Source: Opitutales bacterium
GTDB lineage: Bacteria; Verrucomicrobiota; Verrucomicrobiia; Opitutales; UBA2995
DNA: 39,461 bases
Assembly: GCA_022824405.1 (NCBI GenBank)
Contig: JAJDZZ010000050.1
Coordinates: 1 to 39,461, forward strand
Direction: 5' to 3'
Positions 7,343 to 14,600 of the stretch are shown here, one piece after another (within the stretch, counting starts at the first letter, position 1; each line of letters opens with the position of its first letter). Under the pieces are notes generated by a model. It did not search any database, was not told where the DNA came from, and saw only the letters and a program-made list of their open reading frames with translations. The position numbers were made by a program, and so were the translations under genes.

Positions 7343-10060
7343 TCAGCTTCGGGTTTTGGCCTCGGCTTTCCATTCTTCCATCAAATTTCGGTAGAGCTGC
7401 CGGGCTTCTTCGACCTTTTCCAGAAGAGCATCGGCCTGATCTTTGAGTTGAATCTGCTGCTGGTCGTAACGAATGGAATAACGCATCGCTTCCCGGTGGT
7501 CTTTTTGCCGGTAGGCCAGCCATTCGGAAGGGATTGGTTGCCTTTCAAGTCCCTCGGCGCTCCAGGTAAGGTTCAGGTAACGGCGCGGCGTCCCCGGATT
7601 CGAATAAGTGAGGGTGATCTCGTGTTCTTTTTCCGATACGAGCGTTACCGTCTTTTCCCTGGTCCCGGGTTCTTCTTTGGCCATGAGCATTTCTCCATCG
7701 ATGCTCACGGTGGATGGACCGGATGAGTCGAGGTGAAAGGTCAGGGTATTCGGATAATTTTCGGGTAATCTCAGGGTTCCCTTCCACCTCACGGACCAAA
7801 AATTTCCTCTGCTCGAAGATGGCCAGCCTTGTTCGGAATGGTCGAAGAAGTCGATTCCCCTGGGTTGAGTGAAATCCGATTCTCCATACCAGACACCGAC
7901 CAAGGAACCTTTTCCTTCTTCAAGTGTGATCGCGTCAAAATCCGAGGCCACCTGAGCCATGTTCCGGACTTCGTCCAATTGTTCCAGGCATCGATCGATG
8001 ATGGCGGGGATATTTTCATGATCCCAAAATCGCAGGGGTGACCTGCTCAGGTAAATGGGGGTGGTATGCGCGCTCGATCCATCATCGGCGTAGGTCCTGG
8101 CCGCTATCCAGCAACCCCACCCGGGGTCCAATTCAAAATCCAGATCCAGGGCCGCCTCGGAGGAAGTTGGTTGTTCAACCGACCGAATGACCTCCCCGTG
8201 GCGGACGATCTCGAGGCGGGTAGGGGCCAATCGGTCGGTATGACCCCAACTGCGGGCTTTCACCGACACCTTGGATGATTCCTTTGTCAGTTCGATTTCA
8301 TCGCCGGGCAAGGCTCCGTTCACGGAGAATTCCAGCATGGGACCGTTGGTGACAAAGGTTCGACCGGCTTCCACGGCTTCAAACCACCGGTCCGCGTTGA
8401 GCGTTTTGTCGCCGATATAGGCGTAGATGCGAACTTCGCCTACCGTTCCTCCCCAGGGAACATCCGATCCGGCCGAGGCGGTAATCTTTGCTCCCAGGTT
8501 GAGGAATTCGTAGTAGAGTTCGGTTCCCATATTGTGGAACTGGAGCAATTCGACAAAATCCACTTTGCCTTTTGGGATATTCAGGCTCAAGTCCCGGTGT
8601 ATGTTGAACATCTTTCGGTTTACATGGGCGTAGCCGTAGAGTCCCCCCAAGGCGTGAACGCGGTCATAGAACCAGTCGTGCAGGTAATATTTCGAGGTGT
8701 TCCGCACCGCTTGAGAGATATTCATGGCGATGGTGTGCCCCAGGTTGAATATGCGCGGATCCTCCTGGCCGGGGACGAGGAGGATATCGCCTCTTTGGAT
8801 GCGCCCGGCCTGTCCGAAAGCCCGCTGTTGAAAGTAGGTGCGCTCGTGATCGCCCATCTCCAGAATGTTGAGAACGTGGGTGTCTTCAGCCTGGGCCCAG
8901 GCAACCAGCCGGTCCACGTCGGTGTCGCTGAGGATCTGAGCGTGGACGTGGTCGTCTCCGGAATACCATCCTCGGTCGGCCATTCTCACCCAACGTTGGG
9001 GACGGTAGGACCGTTGGGTGGTTTCACCCGAGCGGATCGGGAAATTGTCCTCGACCACCAGGTGTTCGAGGCCGCGCAGGATGGTCACCTTCCAGTCTCC
9101 GGGGGGGACCATCATGTCGACCTCACCGGGAACGATCCAATAGTTGCCCGGGACGAGCCCCGGAAGCTTCAAGGGTCTGCTGCCGACGGGGCCTCTGCGG
9201 CTCGATCCCTGGGAGTCGAATTGTCCGGTCAGGTCCAGGGCGGATTCGGGCCTGCGATCGCTGCCGTCCAGAAGCCATTCCAATCGAACCATGGCGGGGG
9301 TTGGTTTACCGGTATCGTCGGAAAGAACCTCCAAGCGCAATCGGCCCATTTTAGGGGCGGATACATGCAAAGGTATTCTAGTGGAGGCGCCGGTCTCATC
9401 GGAGATGGTCAGGTAGAGGTGGGTGAGGCCGTCGGGCACGTGGTCCAGGCTGAGCAGAGACCAGGTTGTCCCGGACGAGTATACCGGCAAGGCCAGTGTT
9501 TTCTCTTCTCTGGAAAGATCGCCCTCGGCGCTTGTGAAACTTGTCGGTCCAGGGCCTTGGGTCACCTTGAACATAATGCCGCCCCGGTCGCCGGGGAGTT
9601 CGAATAACCGGACCTTGGAGGGCGATAAATCCGCCTCGCTTCTCATATCCACCGATAGCGAATCCTGAACCGTTTCAAGAATTTGGAGAAACGGCTCGGT
9701 GGGAAGTTCGCGGTTCATCTCATTCTCGGCCGTCTCAATCTGTTGGGCCAGATCTTGACGTTGGTCGGGATGCAAAAGGTAGGGATGCTTATCGAGGAGG
9801 CGGTAGGCCAATTCCATCGATCCCTCCGGCCAGGATTGGTGGTAAAGCTCTTCATGGCCGTCCGTTATCGAGGGAGAGGCGGCCAGAAGAATGAGGCTGA
9901 GGCGCGCTAAGGCGCGCCAATTAGGAATTAGGAATGAAGAATTAGGAATGGGGAATTGAATCCCACCAAGGCGAGATAACACATCCGCCTTCGCTGAAGA
10001 TCTACGGCGTGACAGGGAAGGCACAAAGTTTAATCGTGATCGAAAGGAACGGAAAGACAT
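7343..10060 (-). CDS. CehA/McbA-like PHP-type metallohydrolase with PA14-like C-terminus
   Basis: A protein of up to 905 residues. The central part (about residues 360-560) looks like a PHP-fold metallohydrolase of the CehA/McbA type: GWYSGDDHVHAQ (His371, His373 as metal ligands), LEMGDHER, YGYAHVNR and ASAGSDVPWGG are candidate metal or active-site segments. The region before it is beta-rich. Near residues 770-870 a PA14-like domain is suggested by WSVRWKGTLRLPENYPNTLTF, STVSIDGEML and LNLTWSAEG, and the tail is a charged coiled-coil-like helix. A signal-peptide-like segment (RALARLSLILLAASPSITDG) starts only near residue 49. The first 48 codons read through AATTAGGAAT-type repeat sequence, so the native start may have been lost or displaced; no ATG, GTG or TTG sits just before the signal segment. 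Reaction and substrate unknown; a hydrolase acting outside the cytoplasm is the likely role. Confidence 0.78.
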   Translation of the reverse strand: MSFRSFRSRLNFVPSLSRRRSSAKADVLSRLGGIQFPIPNSSFLIPNWRALARLSLILLAASPSITDGHEELYHQSWPEGSMELAYRLLDKHPYLLHPDQRQDLAQQIETAENEMNRELPTEPFLQILETVQDSLSVDMRSEADLSPSKVRLFELPGDRGGIMFKVTQGPGPTSFTSAEGDLSREEKTLALPVYSSGTTWSLLSLDHVPDGLTHLYLTISDETGASTRIPLHVSAPKMGRLRLEVLSDDTGKPTPAMVRLEWLLDGSDRRPESALDLTGQFDSQGSSRRGPVGSRPLKLPGLVPGNYWIVPGEVDMMVPPGDWKVTILRGLEHLVVEDNFPIRSGETTQRSYRPQRWVRMADRGWYSGDDHVHAQILSDTDVDRLVAWAQAEDTHVLNILEMGDHERTYFQQRAFGQAGRIQRGDILLVPGQEDPRIFNLGHTIAMNISQAVRNTSKYYLHDWFYDRVHALGGLYGYAHVNRKMFNIHRDLSLNIPKGKVDFVELLQFHNMGTELYYEFLNLGAKITASAGSDVPWGGTVGEVRIYAYIGDKTLNADRWFEAVEAGRTFVTNGPMLEFSVNGALPGDEIELTKESSKVSVKARSWGHTDRLAPTRLEIVRHGEVIRSVEQPTSSEAALDLDFELDPGWGCWIAARTYADDGSSAHTTPIYLSRSPLRFWDHENIPAIIDRCLEQLDEVRNMAQVASDFDAITLEEGKGSLVGVWYGESDFTQPRGIDFFDHSEQGWPSSSRGNFWSVRWKGTLRLPENYPNTLTFHLDSSGPSTVSIDGEMLMAKEEPGTREKTVTLVSEKEHEITLTYSNPGTPRRYLNLTWSAEGLERQPIPSEWLAYRQKDHREAMRYSIRYDQQQIQLKDQADALLEKVEEARQLYRNLMEEWKAEAKTRS

Positions 10061-10125
10061 TGAGAATTGGGGGGGGAGTGAATATGCACAGAGAACTCAG
10101 AGGGGGGCGCCAAATGGGAATGAGG
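9909..10125. repeat. Dispersed repeats overlapping the start of the PHP-type gene
   Basis: Contains GGCGCGCCAATTAGGAATT with repeated AATTAGGAAT blocks (9919-9957), a CCGCCTTCGCTGAAG/CTACGGCGTGACAGG segment (9990-10016) and CACAGAGAACTCAGAGG (10087-10103). The same phrases occur in part at 7183-7337. Most of it is read as the first 48 codons of the minus-strand gene, where it encodes low-complexity residues such as FPIPNSSFLIPN. Confidence 0.5.
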
Positions 10126-10164
10126 ATGGAGTCGGTATTTTGAACTGGTTCAAAAGTATAGTCT

Positions 10165-12189
10165 ATGTCAAATTTCGAGGTCAACCTACTCAAACAAATG
10201 AACCTGGGTAAAATCACATTTCTCCTTCTGATTTTCCTGTCCGCCGGGCTGCTATTTTCCGCCATGCCTCCGCCGATGGAGGAAATTAAGGATAATCCGG
10301 TAATTTACACCGGCCATGAAACCAGCGACAAGCGATGGCATCACGGGGGCTTCAGGCATGCCGTAGGCGTGCACAGAATACAGGCTTACCGGGCTGGCCG
10401 GGACCAGCCGCTGCATGGGGACAATGTCGGCTGGACTTATAACCACGCTCCCATGTTGGCCTATTGGCAGGGGAGGTTCTGGATGAATTATGTGTCCAAT
10501 CGGGTCGAGGAACACGGCACGCCCGGTAAGACCGGTTTTACCTCTTCGCCGGATGGCTATGTGTGGGAATTTCCCAGGACGGTATTTCCCATCGTCCGGT
10601 TGCCGGAATTGAAACCGCCGCCCCGCTATTTCAGCGGGCGGGATTTGCCGGTTCTTCCCAAAGGAACCGAGTCGGTAATGCATCAGCGCATGGGTTTCTA
10701 CGTCGCCGCAAACGGCCGCCTTCTCACCTCCGGCTTTTACAGCTATTGTCCCAATGTCCGATGGGGACCCAACCGCGGGCACGGTCTCGGGAGGGTGGTT
10801 CGCGAAGTCCATGCCGATGGAGAGTTCGGCCCCATTTACTTTATCCGTTACAACCGTCATGCCGGTTGGGATGAGAGCAATACCCCTTTCCCTTTTTACC
10901 GAACGAGTGAGGATCCCGGCTTCTTGGAGGCTTGCCAGGCATTGCTGGCGGACAAACTCATGACCTTGCAGTGGTGGGAGGACGACCGGGCGGAAGACGG
11001 CTTCTTTACCTTGGAAATACCACTCGATTTGACCATTTCGGATCTGACTTTCGGGCCCGTTCCGCAGGATGATGTCCATTACATAGAGCCGAAGGCCCTG
11101 AGTTGGTATGAACGGCCCGATGGCGTGACGGTAGGGCTCTTCAAGAGCGAGTTGGCAACCCTCAGTCCGGATGACGGCCTGACCTGGGTAAAAGGCCGTC
11201 ACTATTTTCCCGAATCGGCGGCAAAGATATGGGGGCAACGTACGGAGGACGGCCGCTATGCGTTGGTTTACGATCACAGCGCGACCAAACGGAACCGTTT
11301 CCCCCTGGTGGCGGTGTCGGGTGACGATGGATACGCTTTCGACGACATTTTGAATATTCACGCGGAAGTGCCCCCCATGCGTTTCCGAGGGGCCAACAAG
11401 TCCCTGGGCCCCCAGTACATTCGCGGCATTCTTCCCGGCAATGGAAATCCACCCGGGGACCACATGTGGCTGACCTATAGCGGGAATAAGGAGGACCTTT
11501 GGGTGGCTCGCGTCCGGGTCCCGCTGCAGGGATCGGTGGAGGAACACCTGAGGGAGGGATTCGAGGGCTACGAACAACTCGCCGATATGGAGTTGTGGAA
11601 CCTCTACCTGCCGCAGTGGGCCCCGGTTTCGCTGCATACCGATCCGCTGGATCCGGCCAATCCGGTTTTGAAAATAGCCGATGAGGAGCCCTACGACTAT
11701 GCCAAAGTGGAACGGCACGTCCCCTCCAGCAAACGGCTGAGAATTTCCTTTCGCGTAATGCAGCAGCAATATGGATTGAACGGATTGGAGTTCGAGGCCC
11801 AAACGGCGCGCGGGGTCCGGCCCATGCGCTTGTGGTGGTTCCCCGAACAAATCGGCTTCGACCGGGCTGGAACCGAAGTGGAACGCGCGCCCATCCAATT
11901 GGGCCGCTGGCACAAGATAGAGTTGGAACTGGATTGCAACCGGGAGCGCTATTCCGTTTCCATCGACGGAGAGGTAATCCACCGGGATTTGGATCTGGAG
12001 GAAAATCCGGAGTCCATCGAGCGATTGGTATTTCGTACGGGTCCGTGGCGGATGGACGTCCGGCAGTTTATCATGGAGGACGGGGAGCCCGGATCACCCG
12101 GGGTGTGGGACGGGGATCGCCCCGGAGCGGACCGAAAGGTGAAAGCGAGTGTCTACCTGATTGACGACCTGAAAACAGAGACCTTTTAG
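10165..12189 (+). CDS. Secreted beta-propeller (BNR/sialidase-like) protein with LamG-like domain
   Basis: A 674-residue protein. A signal peptide (KITFLLLIFLSAGLLFSAM) is clear, so it is exported. An in-frame ATG at 10198 would give a tighter signal peptide than the ATG at 10165; neither has a convincing ribosome site. Residues about 60-450 carry repeated short motifs such as MLAYWQGRFWMNYVSN, GFTSSPDGYVWEFP, ATLSPDDGLTWVKG and PLVAVSGDDGYAFDD, the Asp-box-like S-x-DDG-x-x-W pattern of sialidase-fold propellers. Residues about 480-660 look like a concanavalin/LamG-like beta sandwich (RWHKIELELDCNRERYSVSI). Such proteins can be exo-glycosidases or polysaccharide lyases; I cannot choose among families. 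It is transcribed divergently from the PHP-type gene and is followed within 10 bases by palindromic element A. Confidence 0.72.
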   Translation: MSNFEVNLLKQMNLGKITFLLLIFLSAGLLFSAMPPPMEEIKDNPVIYTGHETSDKRWHHGGFRHAVGVHRIQAYRAGRDQPLHGDNVGWTYNHAPMLAYWQGRFWMNYVSNRVEEHGTPGKTGFTSSPDGYVWEFPRTVFPIVRLPELKPPPRYFSGRDLPVLPKGTESVMHQRMGFYVAANGRLLTSGFYSYCPNVRWGPNRGHGLGRVVREVHADGEFGPIYFIRYNRHAGWDESNTPFPFYRTSEDPGFLEACQALLADKLMTLQWWEDDRAEDGFFTLEIPLDLTISDLTFGPVPQDDVHYIEPKALSWYERPDGVTVGLFKSELATLSPDDGLTWVKGRHYFPESAAKIWGQRTEDGRYALVYDHSATKRNRFPLVAVSGDDGYAFDDILNIHAEVPPMRFRGANKSLGPQYIRGILPGNGNPPGDHMWLTYSGNKEDLWVARVRVPLQGSVEEHLREGFEGYEQLADMELWNLYLPQWAPVSLHTDPLDPANPVLKIADEEPYDYAKVERHVPSSKRLRISFRVMQQQYGLNGLEFEAQTARGVRPMRLWWFPEQIGFDRAGTEVERAPIQLGRWHKIELELDCNRERYSVSIDGEVIHRDLDLEENPESIERLVFRTGPWRMDVRQFIMEDGEPGSPGVWDGDRPGADRKVKASVYLIDDLKTETF

Positions 12190-12198
12190 GGCTTAAGC

Positions 12199-12334
12199 AA
12201 AAGGGGTCAAACGTAGAAAATAGAATTTCCCTCAGTATCCCCCGTGCTCAAACGGCAAACTACCAGGGCCATCCCAACCGAATCACGATAGTAATCAGGA
12301 AGGGAAATTCTATTTTCTACGTTTGACCCCTTTT
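12199..12334. repeat. Palindromic element A (RAYT-linked family)
   Basis: Two perfect 34-bp arms, 12199-12232 and 12301-12334, begin AAAAGGGGTCAAACGTAG and end in the reverse complement. They enclose 68 bp that include the 24-bp block GGGCCATCCCAACC/GAATCACGAT at 12266-12289. The interior runs in the opposite orientation to copies B, C and D. It lies 9 bases after the stop of the plus-strand propeller gene and 14 bases from the stop of the convergent ATPase gene, where its hairpin could act as a two-way terminator. Confidence 0.9.
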
Positions 12335-12348
12335 GCCTTCTCCCATCA

Positions 12349-13539
12349 TTACGGGATGATATCCCCATCCCAAAGGCGTGTCAAAAAGTCTGATACCGTG
12401 TAAACTTGAATCTCGCCCATTTTTAGAGATCGTTTTCCCTGAAATATCCCGAACGCTTTAACTCGATCTTTACCCAGATCGTCGCGAAGGCGGGCCAAAC
12501 CTCTGCCGAAGCGTTTTTCCCAGCGTCGAGACGCCTTGATTTCGATGGCTCTGAATCCATCTATGGTTTCGCAAAGAAAATCGACTTCGACGCCATCATA
12601 GCTTCGCCAGAAATAGAAGGGATAGCGCTTTTTAGTGTAATCGAGGTAGGCTCGCAATTCGGAGTAGATATATGTCTCGACCAACGCTCCTAGCTCCTCC
12701 TGAGTAGGCGGGTAAGGAAGTCTGCCAGACAGGGCCCGGGCGATTCCCGAATCGAAAAAGTAGAATTTTGGATGGGAGACTTGTTTGGTAGTCGATTTCA
12801 AGCGCCAGGCCTTCACCCAGTAGCCAATTAATGTGTCGATGAGAATTTCGAAATAAGTTTGGACGGTTTGCCTGCTGACCTGGGCGTCTCTTCCAATGGA
12901 GGTCGCGTTGGTGAGCTGCCCGTTTTGCCGGGCGGCGATCTCCAGGAATCGAGAGAAGTTGCCTATGTTGCGGGTGAGCGCTTCGGCTTGAATCTCCTCC
13001 CGTATGTAGGTTTCCGCATAACTGTGTAGGTAATCCAGAGGATCGTCACTGGTCACGGCGACCGGCAAGCCACCGCAGAGGATTCTCTGGTCGACGTCGA
13101 GATGTTCGCCCAACTCTTTGGATACCAGAGGGTGCATGTGGGTAACGCGAGCGCGCCCAGCGAGCAAGTTTACTCCCGATCGTTTGAGCTTTCGAGCGCT
13201 CGACCCGCTCAGTACGAATCTTATGCCGCATTCCTCCATCAGTCGTTGGGCTTGATCGAGAAGCGCTGGAACCTTCTGTACTTCGTCTACGACGGCCCAG
13301 CTTTGCGGGGGAAGGTGAGACAATTCCTGGAAGAGCAACTCCGGGTTTCGGCTGAGCCTCAACGCTTCCGAGGTGTTCAGCAAATCGTATTGCGGCGCTT
13401 TCGCAAAATGTTCCCGGATCCAGGTAGACTTGCCCGTTCCCCGAGGACCGAGCAAAAGGACTGAATGCTTCGGTTTTGCTAATAGGCGGCCATACATGGA
13501 ATCAACTAATTTTTCGGAAATTCGCCATAAAGCGAGCAT
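12349..13539 (-). CDS. AAA_14/DUF4143-type ATPase
   Basis: A 396-residue ATPase of the AAA_14 plus DUF4143 type. The Walker A motif is LLLGPRGTGKST (about residues 29-40), Walker B is SWAVVDEVQK (about 79-88) and a sensor-like LSGSSARKLKR follows. The C-terminal half carries the DUF4143 hallmark FYFFDSGIARALSG...ELGALVETYIYSEL and a nuclease-like YFWRSYDGVEVDFL...AIEIKAS segment (D, E-x-K). Members are widespread, often horizontally moved, and of unknown function; links to toxin or defence roles are not proven. An alternative start is the ATG at 13497 (MYGRLLAKPKH), which is closer to the usual family start. Two 13-bp direct repeats lie just upstream of 13539. Confidence 0.88.
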   Translation of the reverse strand: MLALWRISEKLVDSMYGRLLAKPKHSVLLLGPRGTGKSTWIREHFAKAPQYDLLNTSEALRLSRNPELLFQELSHLPPQSWAVVDEVQKVPALLDQAQRLMEECGIRFVLSGSSARKLKRSGVNLLAGRARVTHMHPLVSKELGEHLDVDQRILCGGLPVAVTSDDPLDYLHSYAETYIREEIQAEALTRNIGNFSRFLEIAARQNGQLTNATSIGRDAQVSRQTVQTYFEILIDTLIGYWVKAWRLKSTTKQVSHPKFYFFDSGIARALSGRLPYPPTQEELGALVETYIYSELRAYLDYTKKRYPFYFWRSYDGVEVDFLCETIDGFRAIEIKASRRWEKRFGRGLARLRDDLGKDRVKAFGIFQGKRSLKMGEIQVYTVSDFLTRLWDGDIIP

Positions 13540-13542
13540 AAA

Positions 13543-13586
13543 TACCGGAAAAATGCCAATAAGATGGCGGAATTACCGGAAAAATG
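13543..13586. promoter_or_regulatory. Pair of 13-bp direct repeats before the ATPase gene
   Basis: TACCGGAAAAATG occurs at 13543-13555 and again at 13574-13586, 31 bp start to start, close to three helical turns. A related TTTTTCGGAAATT lies at 13510-13522. Placed between the ATPase start and the broken ORF6N gene, they could be operator half-sites or a promoter duplication. No protein partner can be named. Confidence 0.35.
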
Positions 13587-13905
13587 TAAAATTTCCCTGT
13601 TTTGTGGGATATGGACGATTTTCGGTAGCAGCCCCGTGCTCGGTAAAGACCCAAGGTGGTGTGCGCCTTCCGCCGTGGCGACTTGATGTCACAGATTGTG
13701 ATATCAAGTTTATAAACTCTTCTTGGGTAAGCAGAAACGCAAATTCATACGGGAACCGTTTTTTGTTCCGCTTAAACGCCTGATTAAATACTCCGGTCGT
13801 AACGCCATAGATGTTGGCTAGATCACTATCCAATACAACAGGTAGACCACGGATTGAATAAATTTCTGGTTGATCGTAGGTTTTCGGAGGCTGACTAACT
13901 TTCAT
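13573..13905 (-). pseudogene. Truncated ORF6N-domain protein
   Basis: The 110 codons begin as a normal ORF6N DNA-binding-type domain: IYSIRGLPVVLDSDLANIYGV, then FNQAFKRNKKRFPYEFAFLLT and PPWVFTEHGA. After FTEHGA the family normally continues with a helix (such as AMLSSVLRS), but here it changes to ATENRPYPTKQGNFTFFR and stops, so the 3' part is lost. ORF6N proteins are typical of phage and mobile regions and often run to about 170 residues or more. Its ATG overlaps the end of the antitoxin-like gene by 11 bp, so the two were probably co-transcribed. Likely non-functional. Confidence 0.7.
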
Positions 13906-14119
13906 TATTGTCTTGCCTGAGCCTTTCCTTTGCTTCCTCCCAATCCATCATCTCCTCCTGGCCACTATCAACCCGCTTCTTTGTTTCTTCGAGAACTTCA
14001 CGGTGCCATGCTGGTGACTTAAACGTGTTGGATGATCGACAGAGGTCATCCCAAATGACTTCCATAACTCGAAGCTTTTCGTTTAACGGCATCTTCTGGA
14101 TTTCCTGGTTTGTTATCAT
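13895..14119 (-). CDS. Addiction-module antitoxin-like protein (TIGR02574 type)
   Basis: A 74-residue protein starting MITNQEIQKMPLNEKLRVME and continuing VIWDDLC...PAWHREVLEETKKRVDSG and MDWEEAKERLR. This is the layout of the 'putative addiction module component' family (TIGR02574), small helical proteins that usually precede a ParE/RelE toxin. No toxin follows: the next gene, overlapping by 11 bp, is the truncated ORF6N protein. It therefore looks like an orphan antitoxin in an eroded mobile patch. Family assignment is by pattern; confidence in it being a real gene is good. Confidence 0.75.
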   Translation of the reverse strand: MITNQEIQKMPLNEKLRVMEVIWDDLCRSSNTFKSPAWHREVLEETKKRVDSGQEEMMDWEEAKERLRQDNNES

Positions 14120-14356
14120 GCCACAAAAATGAACGATTGGTGGCTAGCCGCAATCGAATTATAGCATCTTCAGGTCGTCCTTAAGGCGCTGGACCCGTTT
14201 GGCCGGTTTATTCCCGCTAGGCTGGTCCCCAATTGGAGTAGAACTAATCAGGTCTATTGGGAGAGCAACCAAATGGCCCATCCATGATGTGTCGATACAA
14301 GGGTCGGTAACACGTTTTAGGGATTAAATGAAGCATGCTATTCCGCGATTTCTACT
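14120..14356. other. Intergenic stretch with no recognisable gene
   Basis: Between the antitoxin start and the AraC remnant there is sequence with no reading frame that I can assign and no clear hairpin or promoter. Given broken genes on both sides it is probably decayed DNA. Confidence 0.4.
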
Positions 14357-14530
14357 TCAGGAAGGCGCGGCGGTTTTTCTGAATTGGCCCGGTGGAACAC
14401 CCTTCATGGATGTGAATTGTCGGGTAAAGTAGAGGGGATCCCGGTAGCCGCAGGTGTTGGCGATTTCCTGAATGGAGCGACGGGTGTTGGTGAGCAGGTC
14501 GCAGGCGCGGGAGAATCCATATCGTTTTAA
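14357..14530 (-). pseudogene. AraC-family regulator remnant (C-terminal helix-turn-helix only)
   Basis: Reading the minus strand from about 14530 to the TGA at 14357-14359 gives roughly 57 codons: LLKRYGFSRACDLLTNT, then RRSIQEIANTCGYRDPLYFT and RQFTSMKGVPPGQFRKT. This is the second helix-turn-helix and terminal signature of AraC/XylS regulators (SI-EIA-x-CG-x-x-D-x-x-YF-x-R-x-F...G-x-x-P-x-x-FR). A TGA stop lies just upstream in the same frame and no start codon or effector domain is present, so only the 3' end of a gene survives. It may be the lost local regulator of this polysaccharide locus. Confidence 0.75.
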
Positions 14531-14600
14531 CAGAATTCAAATTGCTCTTTTCGGGACTGTGGCAAAGATTGGAGGAGTTGTCTGGGGATCCGATTGAAAT

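Noticed and set aside
8534-9607. Open 357-codon plus-strand frame
   Set aside because: Antisense to the metal-site region of the PHP-type protein.
10252-11982. Open 576-codon frame on the minus strand
   Set aside because: It lies opposite the propeller protein, which has a signal peptide and Asp-box-like repeats; the antisense product is Arg/Gly/His-rich without motifs.
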